A stretch of DNA of 64,000 bases from assembly GCA_018806985.1 (NCBI GenBank), contig JADANN010000192.1, positions 682,001-746,000 on the forward strand. The letters are read 5' to 3'. This document shows positions 31,960-43,734 of the stretch, one piece after another. Source of the stretch: Angiostrongylus vasorum (Eukaryota; Nematoda; Chromadorea; Rhabditida; Metastrongylidae). Every line of letters begins with the position of its first letter. The first letter of the stretch is position 1. Under the pieces are notes generated by a model. That model saw nothing but the letters and a program-made list of their open reading frames with translations. It searched no databases and was not told where the DNA came from. The translations under genes were made by a program, and so were the position numbers.

Positions 31960-32402
31960 CTTGAAGATGTCTTCAAAAATTTAACCGGCGCTCACAACGC
32001 TTAGCTGAAATGCACAGTTGAGATCTTCGAAGCCTATCCCATTTTTGCAAATAAAGAGAACATGCATTAATAGGGAAGCACAGATCGGCCGTCCACACAA
32101 AAAAGACAGGCAGATAGATGAACGAAAAGAACTGCAGAGTGGACTGAGGTTGCAGGAGTCTTTTAAACGCCCACCTACACATTTGGCCAACGTATTTGCA
32201 ACGAAACTCAATCAGCTATACTCGCAGCTGCAGTCGTTCTACAGATCGTGGTATGAGACTTGCACCCACCACCATGCTCAAATCAACCCTCCATTACGGG
32301 CGACGATTGCGAGGAAAGTAAACTAATAGAAAATGTGCTAGGTCCGCACAACTGATGAAGACGAACCCGGCCAAGTATCCAAGTAAGTAAGTAAGTAAAT
32401 AA
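31960..32402 (+). mobile_element. RTE-clade retrotransposon 3' end, decayed
   Basis: The plus strand reads RPPTHLANVFATKLNQLYSQ with frame breaks, corresponding to the C-terminal RGRPPTRW..DVF region of RTE-type polymerases, then GTCCGCACAACTGATGAAGA and a tail CAAGTATCCAAG(TAAG)n. Confidence 0.72.
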
Positions 32403-33386
32403 TGCCTCGTTGTTTTCCTTTTCTTTAGAGTTTGGTTGAACAGAGTAGACTGTCGCACTGCTTTTCATTCTTCCAATGTAGGTCCTACTGATGGCATCAG
32501 GTCGAATCTCGTAGAGCATCGCTGGAATGGAGTAGCCTCTTACGGTGGTGCCTATCCATAGGGGGCGGTGGTTGATAGACTGATTACCGATTAATACTGA
32601 ACTATTTTTTTTCCGGAGTGAAAAACCGAAAGTTTAGAACGCGTTCTATTAGAAACTAATCGAGCAGCGACTGCTTGAGCACAGCAAATAGGCTTTTTTT
32701 CCAGAATGAGTATCATCAGAACAAATTGAATGGTAATAGGTGAGACTCGACGTTGACTGAAAAACCCCCTGTACTTATTACTACATGTAAGCGGTCTTCT
32801 CTTACCTTCTTTCACTAAAGCGCCAGCCCAGATGATGTCGTATTAAACTTCAGGCCCGACTTTTTTTAACCTCAGCATTGGTCAATAATCCACTGCTTTT
32901 TATGAGAAGATACAAGGTTGTTAACAGAAGATTTATTAAGCTCGTGGTCGATGCTCGCTGACGTGGTAGGCGGTTTCTCGTTCTCCAGAGCCGTTGTGTT
33001 CTTTATGAGACCTTTAGTTATTATTCGAGACCAGTGAAGCAGTGTATATCAAATAACATCAAGCTGTATTCTAGCACGTTCATATCATAGTTCTTTTCTG
33101 TTGCTTACGTCAAACCATAAAAGTGTATTTGAAAGACTCTTTATGTGCCTAATCCTGTCCAGGTTTAAAAAGCCTCTACAACCTTTTCCAAATTTTAGCA
33201 AAGAGGACATGAAAAGTTTATTTTAAACGGTTAGCGTCTTATTGTCGAAAAACCAGCTTACTGCCGAAGTTCGTTATATTTCCACAGATGGGTACTCCTG
33301 GTATTCAAATATTAGACGGTGCAAATCAATAATAGATTGGTTTGTTTTCACGAACTATCCTTGTTGAGCTGATGCGAGGTTGGTAT

Positions 33387-33545
33387 AAGTTGTTGTTGTT
33401 GTTGTTGTTGTTGTTGCTGTTGTTCTATGGCAGTTGCTTTCGGCGATGTCGCCTTGTTCAAGGGCTCTTATTATATAAAATACGTCAGTGCTCTGGAAGG
33501 CGAAATTGCCGAAAAGTCAACCATCGAACAACAGTTCGTAACTAA
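33387..33545. repeat. Inverted repeat with (GTT)n/(CAA) arms and degenerate hammerhead-like motif
   Basis: The left arm (TTG)n, TTTCGGCGATGTCGCC pairs with the right arm CTGGAAGGCGAAATTGCCGA, AAAGTC, CGAACAACAG. Same layout as the better-kept copy at 36.85-37.06 kb. Confidence 0.6.
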
Positions 33546-33580
33546 CATATATATGCGTATATATGTATATATATATATAA

Positions 33581-33858
33581 GGGGCGCGTGTGGCGCAGTG
33601 GTCGGAAGCGCCCTGTAACAAATACGTGGAATCGATCCCCGCGTCCATGCCCCACCAAGCCTTCTATCTCTCCAGCGTCGGCAAATTTGTACCAGACTTG
33701 TCTGGGAGGATAGCAGCACTGGCTCGATACCTCGGTAAGCCACGGCGAGTCATTGTAAAGGCCGGATATAATGACCTCCAAACGATGTTTAATGAAGTCG
33801 AATGCATGGCTCCATCCCCAGGAATTGATCAATGCTGAAAGCTTTACCCATTATTCTT

Positions 33859-33862
<4 letters not shown>
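33581..33862 (+). mobile_element. SINE family A inserted in a TA-rich Penelope-type remnant
   Basis: Complete head, core and end, with (TA)n on both sides. The flank resumes as ACCATTTATGCCAACGCTTA, matching 37.13 kb and 46.56 kb. Confidence 0.85.
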
Positions 33863-33894
<32 letters not shown>

Positions 33895-34479
33895 CCATTT
33901 ATGCCAACGCTTATAAAAAGTCGATTTTTTGAGTTATTAAGTGGTTGGTTTAAGTTTGATCGTGTGCAGAAGTAGCGATTAGAGACGATATTACTACAAG
34001 GCTAGTGAAGTCAATACAATTTCAACTGCGTGCTATTACGATATCATTAGCTACTGATTAATTAGAAAACTTCAAATGAAAAAATATTTGATAAGAATTT
34101 CTTTGCACCAAAACAAAGCATGCCATTCCATGCAGATGTTAGAATTTCCTCAACAGATTCAGTTTTAAATCATTCTCTTCAATGTCTCCGTCGAGTCGTT
34201 AGATCTTGGTCTTCACCATCGTTGTTTGAATTTGTTCCCACTCCACTCTTTACTTTTTTTGATTGTAATTGTTGCGTCTGCTATTAAGGGATGAAGCACC
34301 CCGCATTGCCACCCGGTTCGGCAACATCTTCATACTGTCGTGATCTCATAAAAATATTTTTTGCTAGTCACTCAGGAAAACGTCTGAAAAAAAGTTCACA
34401 TTAGAAAAAAACAGATTGCATTGGAGTGAACGTGGTGAGAAGCTGTTTAAATCTATCAAAAAATCTTAACCGTTTTACT

Positions 34480-34640
34480 TACTGCCTGTTCTTTTTTAAT
34501 GGCAGGGTATACTGCGAAATATAACTTCAATGATGCTGAGATATTTGCAAAACTACGGACCGCAGGTGTCTGCGGTGGGGAACGAGCGCGCTGTTGTCCT
34601 TTCCGGGCAGTAACGCGTTCTTTCAAGAATGTTAAGAGTA
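34480..34640 (-). mobile_element. SINE family C copy, partial
   Basis: GCAGGGTATACTGCGAAATA, GATGCTGAGATATTTGCAAA, CGGACCGCAGGTGTCTGCGG; breaks off after GTAACGCGTTC. Confidence 0.75.
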
Positions 34641-35900
34641 CTCACGCCAAGTAATAATTCCAGAATCTCTTGACGTTAGACATAGAAAACTTCTAAATGG
34701 AACTATAATTATGATAAAATGTCACAAAAGGTACCTAGAAGGTTTTTGCCTCACTGATATCGGTGTCGCCCTAAAGTTCTTAACCCGATGGAAACATGGC
34801 TTACGTCTAATGTTATATCCACAAAAATGAGGCGAATTTACAAAGATAAAAAAAAACGAAACACCAAACCTTCGTAGGCTGGCATTTGCTATTATTACCA
34901 GCCGGGTTTTTGAGACGATGTCATTGTCAAGAATATTGGTGAGGAATGTTGAGGACTTAACCAATGCGTTAGCAATAATAGCGCTCTGAAAAGAGTTTAG
35001 AATGCATCAAGAGGGGCTTGTTTTCGAAGACAATAGAGGTGATAAAAACAAAAGGAAATGTTCTTAGGTTTAGAAAAACAGGTGTATTACGAGACATCTC
35101 GCATTACATGAGCAAGATCATTGTCCTCCGGTGCTCAGATGGAACGACTTTAGAGAAAATCATCCACGTTTTTTAGGCCGACTTCTTCGCAAGTCACGTT
35201 CACAAACACGATTTCACATTGTAGTGGATTGATATGTCATACATCGGATTTCATTCCAGAAGAGGTCCGCAAGGAATCAGACTCGAACGTTTGAAGGGCC
35301 AGTGCTTATCCACGCAACCTCGGTTTTTCATATGTTAGTTGTCGGGAAGCAAAGTTGCGAATCAGTGAAAAAACTAGCACTATGTGTTGTCAAAAAGTAC
35401 ACTTCGAACACATGGCATCGACAATTATAGTCCCGTACGTTTTCTCATTCAGTGATCTTCAGCACGATTGACCAGACACAAGCGAATGAAGGAATCGGGG
35501 GCTCTGAAATAGGTGCTTTTTGTTCACCTTGAAGAATCTGATTATTCTGCAGCTGTTTTTGAAATTTTGAAGCTTTAAATTTTACCATGAAAAATCTGTC
35601 GTTAGAAACTCCCGAGCAGACACGTTTCTGTGAACCAGGCATAATTAGCTAGATAATTAGCTAGGGAGGCACCAAATTACAGTTTAAGTTAAATGGCTTC
35701 GTTTAAAAGCAACAAAATCTTCTTATGGAGGAAATAGGCTTGATATTTCCCACCATGCTGACGATGAGTATGTTCGACATGTAAGCATCTTAGGATTAGA
35801 CCTTAGCACTTGGAAGATCTAGTTTCATTCCTCATAAGAACACCGCCTTCTGCACATTAAGTCAAAAAAATCGGGTGTTCGTAGTAGATGAGAAGCTATC
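34641..35900. other. No gene seen
   Basis: Short frames only; no shared repeats noticed. Confidence 0.4.
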
Positions 35901-35914
35901 AGAACGGCTTCGCT

Positions 35915-36215
35915 CTATAAGAAAGGATACCCAAGCCAGTGGTATTCGTTATCAAATCTGCCTACTGTTGTCTTTCGTGGGTCTCTGAAGAATTCAAAGT
36001 CGATGGTTTTCTTCCTCACAGCTGTAAAATTCCAAGGGTCGCGGGAGCACGAAATGCTACTTTTATTTTCTCCTATCCACCTAAAGGTTTTCAATACATT
36101 TATCTTTAAAGGTTTTGGCAACCAGAGTGTCACTACGTTTTACAAAAAACCTCTTCGATAAGTTATACAGCTCCTCCACAACAGATCTTTGCTATTACAT
36201 CTGTGCTGCGGAGCG
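35915..36215 (-). pseudogene. Possible decayed coding region, unknown family
   Basis: Two overlapping minus frames look coding: QRSVVEELYNLSKRFFVKRS then DTLVAKTF (about 36190-36085) and, in another frame, AVRKKTIDFEFFRDPRKTTV then GRFDNEYHWLG to a stop at 35915. One frame change would join them. No family recognised. Confidence 0.3.
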
Positions 36216-36704
36216 ACGAGAGTAGCAAAATAGAGGCGGTTTGGGAGTTTAAAAAGAACACCGAGAATTTGGTGGTGACAACAGAAACACCCAGGTTCCC
36301 AGTCTTAATGGACCGGTAACATGGGGCGTCTCAAAAACGTCGTCAACACATCGTTGGCGACTTTAGTTACTCCTCGCCTTTGGGTCACGTCGATGAGGAA
36401 CTAAACATGTGTTTACTGACTGTAAGCAAAAAATTGGACAAATAAACAAATAAAATTTCGAGAAATGTAAGCAGATGGCGGATTTTGAGCCAACGGTCTT
36501 TTCATTCAACGTGTTTAGTCTTCCTAATGTTGCGTCTAATCCTATGCTTGTGTGTTAAACTCTTGTCGAGTTTGAATACTTGCACAAATTTTTCTCAGTC
36601 GATGGAAAAGTGAGAATTACATTCTTCTTTTAAAATGAAGTCTTTAAATGTCTCTTCTATCCAAGAATCTGCCTGAATTGATATCTTCTTGGAGAAGTGC
36701 AACA

Positions 36705-36790
36705 TGCCGCGGTTAGGTTGATTTTCCTTGGAGTCTTGAGTAAGCTATACTAAAGCGTTTCCAGATCTCCATCACAAAACTCGCCAGACG
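36705..36790 (-). mobile_element. SINE family B fragment
   Basis: GTTGATTTTCCTTGGAGTCT and GAGTAAGCTATACTAAAGCG follow the reverse B body. Confidence 0.5.
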
Positions 36791-36920
36791 TTGTAGATCA
36801 GAGCGACTTTCTCAGATTGGTCTAATGTCAATTCCCTAGCCTCAGAGAGATGTCCGTTGTTGTTGTTACTGTTGTTGTTGTTGCTGCTGTTGTTGCTGTT
36901 AGTGTCGTTCGTCGATGACT

Positions 36921-36948
36921 GACGTTTCGCCGATTTCGCCTTCCTCAG
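36921..36948 (-). ncRNA. Hammerhead-ribozyme-like motif, intact core
   Basis: Minus strand CTGAGGA, stem-loop AGGCGAAATCGGC, GAAAC, GTC. Core positions CUGANGA and GAAA are present, with a GUC cleavage triplet and almost no stem III, as described for Penelope-like elements. Stem II has one mismatch; stem I pairing is poor. Confidence 0.5.
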
Positions 36949-36974
36949 CAGTTCCACTCGTTAAAAGCACGGCT

Positions 36975-37003
36975 CTGAGGAAGACGAAATCGGCAAAACG
37001 TCA
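36975..37003 (+). ncRNA. Hammerhead-ribozyme-like motif, core damaged
   Basis: CTGAGGA, AGACGAAATCGGC, AAAAC, GTC with a perfect GGCT/AGCC stem I. The catalytic G of GAAAC is A here, so activity is not expected. Confidence 0.45.
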
Positions 37004-37060
37004 GCCATCGATGAACAACACCAACAGGAACGACAACAACAACAAGAACAACAACGACAA

Positions 37061-37190
37061 CGACAGCGAAGACCTATACAAACCCGTAATGGCTCAACAA
37101 GATAAGTTTATAAGATCATGTAAATAAAAAATATCAACCATCTATGCCGAGGTTTATAGAAAGTCGGTCTTTTGAGTTACTAAGACAATA
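37061..37190 (+). mobile_element. Penelope-type flank remnant
   Basis: TCAACCATCTATGCCGAGGT then TTATAGAAAGTCGGTC and TTTTGAGTTACTAAG, shared with 33.89 kb and 46.56 kb. Confidence 0.55.
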
Positions 37191-38690
37191 ATGTTTATTC
37201 TCCCCCAGGCTTAATGAAATTAGGTTTTCAAGATATTGGCTGACAGGGTATGCAGCAGCAAGTGAATTAAATGCTGCAAGATGCATTGCCGCCAAAAAAG
37301 CGGAACATAGTGGCTGGAAGCAATAGATCAACACCCTTCGTATATAAAATGGCACCGTTGAGTGAGATTCTTCATTCGAACGATGCTCCACTTCATTGGA
37401 TTCGACTCGATGCATTGACAAGCACCCACATCGCTACAACAACCACTTGCGCACCATCTGCTCGGACCGGCCTTGCTCTGAAGGTGGTCGATGTGTTGTC
37501 CGATCAAGCTTCTCTTCTCGAAATCTTGTGAGCTCCACCAAATATTAGGTGTTGATTTCCCCGTGCTAATTTTTTCGTGCAGCCGCGCTCATTCATCTCC
37601 AATTATTTACCAGATTTAACATGGTAGAAATATCTCCTACAGATGAATTTTCGTTTTTCACCTTACATATTGCAACTACCAACTTATTCTTTTCGTGGTG
37701 GTATTCTCTATGGCCGTTAGTGCAGGAGACTCTTCCTTTCCAATACTCGTATGTTCCCAGCATTGCTTAGACAGAATACTTGCACGCTCCTGGCTGTATC
37801 TTTGCTTTTGACTGGCATGGGTACTTAATATTTAATGTTCTGGTCAGCTATGTTTACCATTTTCCACCTGAGGAGTGAGTCAGTATTAGGAATTCGCTCA
37901 CGCGGTTAAGTATGAGCGCCCCCCTCTTTGCTTTGCATTACGTGGTGTTGCCAGTATCGCGTTATTTATTCACTATTTTCTACCTCTCTACATGTGCCCA
38001 CAGAGAAGCGAGTGGTACGGTGCAAAAATTATGTAGTCGGAAGCACCTCATTTTTTGCTCAAAGTTCTGGAAGCTTCCCGCAGCACTTAATCCCATTGCT
38101 TAATTCAAGATTTGTGTTCTTGCTCATGTCGACTTTCCCTCTCAAATGAGTAGAACTCTGGCATAGTTGTTGCTTACAGGGCACAACGCTTATCTTTGTA
38201 ACTTGTTAGAATACAGTTGAAAAGCGCATTTACGTAAACCTTTTGAACATTTTATTAGTTATTCTTAGCAAGGAAGCAGAGTTGTGGGATCGAAGACAAG
38301 TTCACGATTTATTATCACACCGTATCCTCTTTGGTACCCAACTAATGTAGAACAGGAAGTCCATTCCTAGAGAAAGTCTTCCAAGCTGAATAGGAATCCG
38401 TTGAATCCACACGCTAGCTGAGCTCATAGCAAAACAATGCTAAGAATTCACACTGTTTCACCAAAAACTTTTAGTTCACAATTACCGACGACTGCAGGGT
38501 CACTTAGAATGGTGGTGGAGACGAAACAGCTTAAATACATAAAAACTATTGTGTTGATGGAAAATGTATAGAAGACGCCAAAAAATCATCTTTTTATGTT
38601 CTTACGGGAGAAGAACTCTTTGCTGACTAGATCCTTGTTCAAAGAATCTGAACTATTTTAAAATTCCGCTGTGGTCAATTTTTTATTTGC
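37191..38690. other. No gene established
   Basis: Both strands are open around 37.2-37.5 kb (86 codons plus, 95 codons minus) without splice sites or known motifs; the remainder is featureless. Confidence 0.35.
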
Positions 38691-38699
38691 TCCCTACTA

Positions 38700-38935
38700 G
38701 TTTTTAATGGCAGGCGATTATGTGAAATACAACTATAACGATGTTGAGATATTTGTAAAACTATTGGTCAATAACACGGCTGAGAGAAAGGCGAAACGAA
38801 GGACTCGCATGGTGTGGTGGTGAATGCGTTAGCCCTGGAAAAGTTAATGGTGTGTTCGATCTTCACCGCAGACATCAGCAGTCCGGAATTTTGCAAATAT
38901 TTAACGTCATTATAGTTATGTTTTAAATCCTCATA
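38700..38935 (+). mobile_element. SINE family C copy
   Basis: ACACGGCTGAGAGAAAGGCG, CGCATGGTGTGGTGGTGAAT, TGTTCGATCTTC, CAGTCCGGAATTTTGCAAAT. Confidence 0.75.
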
Positions 38936-39545
38936 ATTCCTTTGAGATTTGAACACTCAAGGGAACTTTGTTAGTTTAGTGAGTGGTTTGGTTAAAGAAC
39001 AGCACTGAAAAGCTGAAAAGTGGAAGTAGAGTACGTCTCGATGTTGTCGACAAGCTTTGTCGTGAAAATATGTTAAGCACTTCCACTAAGCCTTTGTTTC
39101 CTTTTGTTTTCGTTAATGATGTTTCCAGTGAATACTTTTGTTTGATGTATTAAGATTTCTTTTAGAGCAAAGATTTCGAACTTTTAGGTGAACAACTGTT
39201 CCTTTCATGCTATCGTACTACTGCTTGTATTTATTTTCCAATCTGTGAGAGAATACTGCTGCTGTGTATATGCACGAAAATTAGCTTAATCATCTTCTGT
39301 GGTATCTATTGATTCTGTCGGTGACGACGAAATGTAGTCCAGTGGACAAGGGCGTCCTGCAATAAGCAAATGGTCTTTTCAATACATTTTTAAATTGTTG
39401 AGCTTACACGAGGTTGATAAGAATGTTTATTTGGGCTAGCGGGGTTCGACGTGGCAACAATTGGCAAACACTCATAATTGCTCCAGTGCACGGAAATCTT
39501 TAATAAAAGGCGAAAGATTTCCTCGGTTAAATGCACTAGAGCCAG

Positions 39546-39818
39546 TGGCGCGTGTGGCCCAGTGGTTGGAGGCACCACTGGGACACAAACGGAATCGATC
39601 TCTGCGCCCATGGCCCACCAAGCCCTCCATCCCTCCGGAGTCGGCAAATTGGTACCAGACTTGTCTGGGAGGATAGCAGCACTGGCTCGATATATCGGTA
39701 GGCGACCGCGCATTATTGTAAAGGCCAGATATGCACTCAATCAGCTCCGACGATACTTCATGAAGTCGAATGCATGGTGCATTCCTCAGGGGATTGAGCA
39801 ACGCCGAGAGATTTAGCT
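39546..39818 (+). mobile_element. SINE family A, full length
   Basis: Head GGCGCGTGTGGCCCAGTGGT, GGAATCGATCTCTGCGCCC, intact core, GATTGAGCAACGCCGAGAG end directly against a hammerhead-like motif. Confidence 0.87.
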
Positions 39819-39820
39819 TT

Positions 39821-39848
39821 AACGTTTCGACGTCTTCGTCTTCATCAG
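39821..39848 (-). ncRNA. Hammerhead-ribozyme-like motif with full core and perfect stem II
   Basis: Minus strand CTGATGA, stem-loop AGACGAAGACGTC (GACG pairs CGTC), GAAAC, GTT. All conserved core bases are present and GUU is an allowed cleavage triplet. Stem I is only partly paired and stem III is near absent, as in Penelope-like minimal forms. Flank at 40.1 kb (CATTTAGCCTCGGTAGTAAA) resembles Penelope-type sequence. Confidence 0.55.
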
Positions 39849-40179
39849 AGAATGATCCCAGTCGATGCTCCTCAGTCGTTCGTCTTCTCGATGTGGTGTC
39901 TTCGTCGTCGTTTCGAGACGAATCCTTTTCGGTGACCACCGCACAAATGAGTTATGCTTACCCAGCAGTGCGCTTTCATAAGGGATGGTTCTCGTTGATA
40001 TGACTATCACTTGATAATAGTTCGTTTTTAAGCGGATAATCCATCCTGCAACAGTAGGTATTATGTTAGCTGGAACAAATCGAATAGTAAAAACAATTTT
40101 TGAACCAACCGTCATTTAGCCTCGGTAGTAAAATAATCAACATGTTTCCAAATTGCTGAGCTTACACGAGGTTGGTAAA

Positions 40180-40385
40180 GATGGTCTTTTGTCTCGACCC
40201 ACTGCCCGGGGATAACATCTAAACGGAGTTAGCAAGTTGGTGGCAGATTAGTCTAAGGATATGAGAACGCCGATACATTGATAGCTCTTCTCAAGTGATT
40301 GTATTGGTGAAATATACCTCTAATAACACCCGCGCAGGTGTTGAATTCCTAGAGGATTGATTAACGATGGACGTTTTATGCCTTC
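40180..40385 (+). mobile_element. Very degenerate SINE family A
   Basis: Residual order CCCGGGGATAACATC, AGTTGGTGGCAGATTAGTC, ACATTGATAG, GGATTGATTAACGATG. Confidence 0.4.
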
Positions 40386-40540
40386 TTTCGCTTCTATAAG
40401 TGGTGGAATCACTAATATCGATACCACGGAATGCGGTCGCCGCAGCAACGATACGGTGATAGGAAAGCCATCTATGTCAAGTGATAACCCAGTAGTTGTA
40501 CTAAGTCTGAAAACTATTGGTAAAAAGTGTGATTTCTGAA

Positions 40541-40805
40541 GGTCCGCGTGGTGGGGTGTTCAAGGTGAGCTACAGCATACTAGCGATCTTTGGTTCGATC
40601 CATCGTCTGGACTGACCGAACCTTCCATCCTTCTGGAGTCGGCAAATTGGTACCATTCTTGCCTGGGAAAGTATCACTGACTTAATTATATTGATAGGCC
40701 TTCGCAATTGAGTGCTTAGGTTAGATATGTATTCAATCACCTATACGATGCTCGATGATGCATAGTGCATTTGTCAAGAATTGATCGACAGCGAACAGGG
40801 ATTTG
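40541..40805 (+). mobile_element. Degenerate SINE family A
   Basis: TTTGGTTCGATCCATCG B box, CCTTCCATCCTTCTGGAGTC, CAAATTGGTACC, TATGTATTCAATCACC. Confidence 0.6.
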
Positions 40806-42560
40806 AAGATCAATACCAATTCATGAGAAGATGTTAGAGCATGTTGGAAATGGTAACCCCACCACATCCTAAACGTCAAATAGAACTGATGTGGGTTCGT
40901 TGAGAGCTCAAATACTCCGAAGCCAATCCATAATTGCAGAATCACAAAGAAGAATACAAGTAGAATCCCAATAAGTATAATCAAAGAGTGTAACTGCAGA
41001 TAAAAAGCATGGAACTACTACTTACAAAGAAGACAGCATCATTTCATCGAGAGGGACATGTAATGAATCTGGGCAACAAGCTGAGTGAAATGTATGACGG
41101 AGGTCAGATAAAGCTCTTGTTCGAAACATAGACGAAAGATGAATAGCACTGCTGAAGTAGCCTAGTTTGAAAGCCTTCTCGTGATGCTTTCTTAACGATG
41201 GTGATATCGCGTACCGACTTTGAAACTGTTAGAAGTCATTCTGAAAGTTCTGGGATAACTTCGGTAACGGGTACCAAAGGCAAAATCAAAGAATGGCAGT
41301 TATGAAAAGAAGAGACAGCTAGAAGACGTAAAAATCATTTGCTTAAATACCCGTAACCTTTCATTGAAGAAATTTTTGTTTCTATCCAGTGAATTAGGCT
41401 TTAATCCAATATAAAAGTAAGCAATGGAACATTTACTTTGTTCAGTATGAACCATGGTTCCGATGACCAGAATATATTTAACGCAGCGATAATAAAAACA
41501 AATGACGAAAAGAGTCCGATGATTAGCTCTTTCCATTCATAGGGTCAACTTGGTTTCTGCGAAATTTGAGTTTAACGGGAACTGATCAAGCCAAGCACAT
41601 CACGTATTTCAGTATCCTGGCAGTTGCGCCACTGATTAATGCAACTCACCACAATCGGCGAACGGAGGAACGACATGCAAACCGATGCTTAACATAAGTA
41701 ATAAAAAATCCTTCCAATTTTACTCTATTTCTATCTTTGTATTTCAGCGAGTTTGTAACCTTTGGTTCAGAATTATTTCTTGTAGCCTTGACGGATTTGC
41801 ATCAAAAATCCTTTCTAACGTATTTCGCTTAGAAAACCCGCAACAATTCACATTGTCATGGTACTCTGTCAACTACGTGATCTTGTTCAAAGTGAAAAAA
41901 AATCTACTACTCAGAAAGCTATTGACTTTTACTCTATAGCTAAAACTTCTAGGAAGTTGATAACTAGCCCTAGATGAAAACTCATCCTGATGACTGCTAC
42001 GGGAAGTCGAAGAGAATGAGTAAGATCCGACTAATGTGACAATAAGGAGAGCTTCAATATAGTCCTTTCTCATTGGCTAATTCCATTTAGAAGAAAAGAA
42101 TAGAATTTTCCTTCGTTGCATTCTATTCATTCTATGTGTCGTAAGCTAATGAAATGCTAGTAGGATATCTGTGATGTAATCAAAAGGGCACACTAATATA
42201 GAGCTGTGTGCAAATTTTTTCGGGATATGTTCGGCATTTCTTCAGTTATTTGTCTGTCAGTGTTGCTTTCTAGAGTTTCAGACCAAAACATTAGAAACAT
42301 CGACATTCATAGATTTTTTTTCTTCTGTTCGTTGGCGAATCTAGAGACTAGAAAAGTTTCCACAATGCTAATGAGTTTCTTAAGTTAGTCGAACTGCTTC
42401 AATTTACTTTACCCAAAGTTCTTCGCGAATTCTTAGAAGGCGATAACACAGCTTAGAATTTTTCTATCGCTATTGTTTTCAGTTAGTTGATCTTGTTACT
42501 TAAAAAGTAGAAGTCTCATTTAATTAGAGACAGTTATTAATTGGTGTTCATCCTTAGTCG
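40806..42560. other. No gene seen
   Basis: AT-rich, short frames only (longest 84 codons, 41685-41939, no motif). Confidence 0.4.
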
Positions 42561-42589
42561 TAGTGCAGGATCCATAAATTATCCCAATC

Positions 42590-42860
42590 CCTAGAGTTCT
42601 GAGAGGTGTTCTACAATAAACACAGGCTCATTGTTTCAACCCTACGCCCGGTCGCACAATGTCTTCCATCACTTTGCTGTGGGCAAATTGGAACCAGATC
42701 TGTCTGGGAGGGTAGGAGCACCGACTTGGTACATCGGAAGAGCGCCACGTGTCATTCCTATAGGCCAACTGTGCATTCCAGTGTACCTGGAATCCAATGA
42801 ACGGTGCCTTCTTAAGAGATTGATTGGCGTCGGAAGCTTTATCCTTTATCATCTAATTAT
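42590..42860 (+). mobile_element. SINE family A, diverged head
   Basis: GCAAATTGGAACCAGATCTG, TCTGGGAGGGTAG, GTACATCGGAAGAGCG and tail GCTTTATCCTTTATC. Confidence 0.65.
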
Positions 42861-43344
42861 CATCTATAGAGGCAGTTGTTATTGTGCACGGTTTCTCTCG
42901 CTGTTTGGGCACGCGACTTCTCTCTTTGTTGACATGTTGAAGGGTAGTTACGGATGGTTTGCCATAGAATAATTGCGAAAGCAATGCTAGAGCATCCCAG
43001 GTTTTCACCACAGGCATTCACCAGCTGTTGTTGTAGTCCCAAAATTTGATTTTCGCCCACCGATTCCTCTGACTGAAGCGATTTCAGTGGTCATTCACCA
43101 TAAATTGACGAAAATATAATACATTGAGTTAAAATCTTCTGAAAGTAATGCATCAAACTTGCAGGATTTATAGGTAGTAACTAATCTGAATAACAATACG
43201 GTTTTCTGGGAATTCGTTTATTTGAAAAAAATGGGAATGAATCGCTGTGTGTTTCGTGGCTTGATGATTTTGTGCGTGTCCGTCGAGTAACAGATTTTTT
43301 TATAAACTGGCTTTTTTGTGAAAAATACTATCAACAGCCTTTTC

Positions 43345-43395
43345 CCAAGGCTTTGAAAGACTTCTAGGCTTAGGCGATACTACCGAAACGTCAGC
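43345..43395 (+). other. Degenerate Penelope-type hammerhead-like remnant
   Basis: GGCTTTGAAAGAC followed later by CCGAAACGTCAGC; the stem II region is expanded and unpaired. Confidence 0.3.
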
Positions 43396-43734
43396 TGCTG
43401 ATGTAATGTGTGTTTTGTATTGAAGTAAAGGTATTCTGAATAACAACCTCGCGACTGCTGAACAAGAAAACAACACATTTTTTGACTTCCATTTTATTCT
43501 CAGTATGTTAAAGTAGTCAATGCCAAACTTCATGCTGTTTTATGAGAACATGCTGATGCTCATACTCTTTCTATTCTTGTGCTTCCCAGCTTTCTAGTCC
43601 TTAAAGAAAATAACTCTTACTGATCCTTTCCGATCTATGACGGGGCTTTTAGCTTTGTGTCTTTGTGTTCGCGATAGTACAGAAGGTCTAAGTTAGTGTT
43701 CTCCTATTAATTCTTGGCATTCTATTTCTTTTTT

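Larger units (their letters stand above)
36850..37060. repeat. Inverted repeat, about 100-base arms, with paired hammerhead-like cores
   Basis: Arms of GTT/CTG and CAA/CAG trinucleotides flank the mirrored motifs GACGTTTCGCCGATTTCGCC at 36921 and GAAGACGAAATCGGCAAAAC at 36980. The spacer is about 20 bases around 36960. Confidence 0.8.

Noticed and set aside
39472..39939. 155-codon minus-strand open frame
   Set aside because: Largely antisense SINE family A plus Penelope-type flank.
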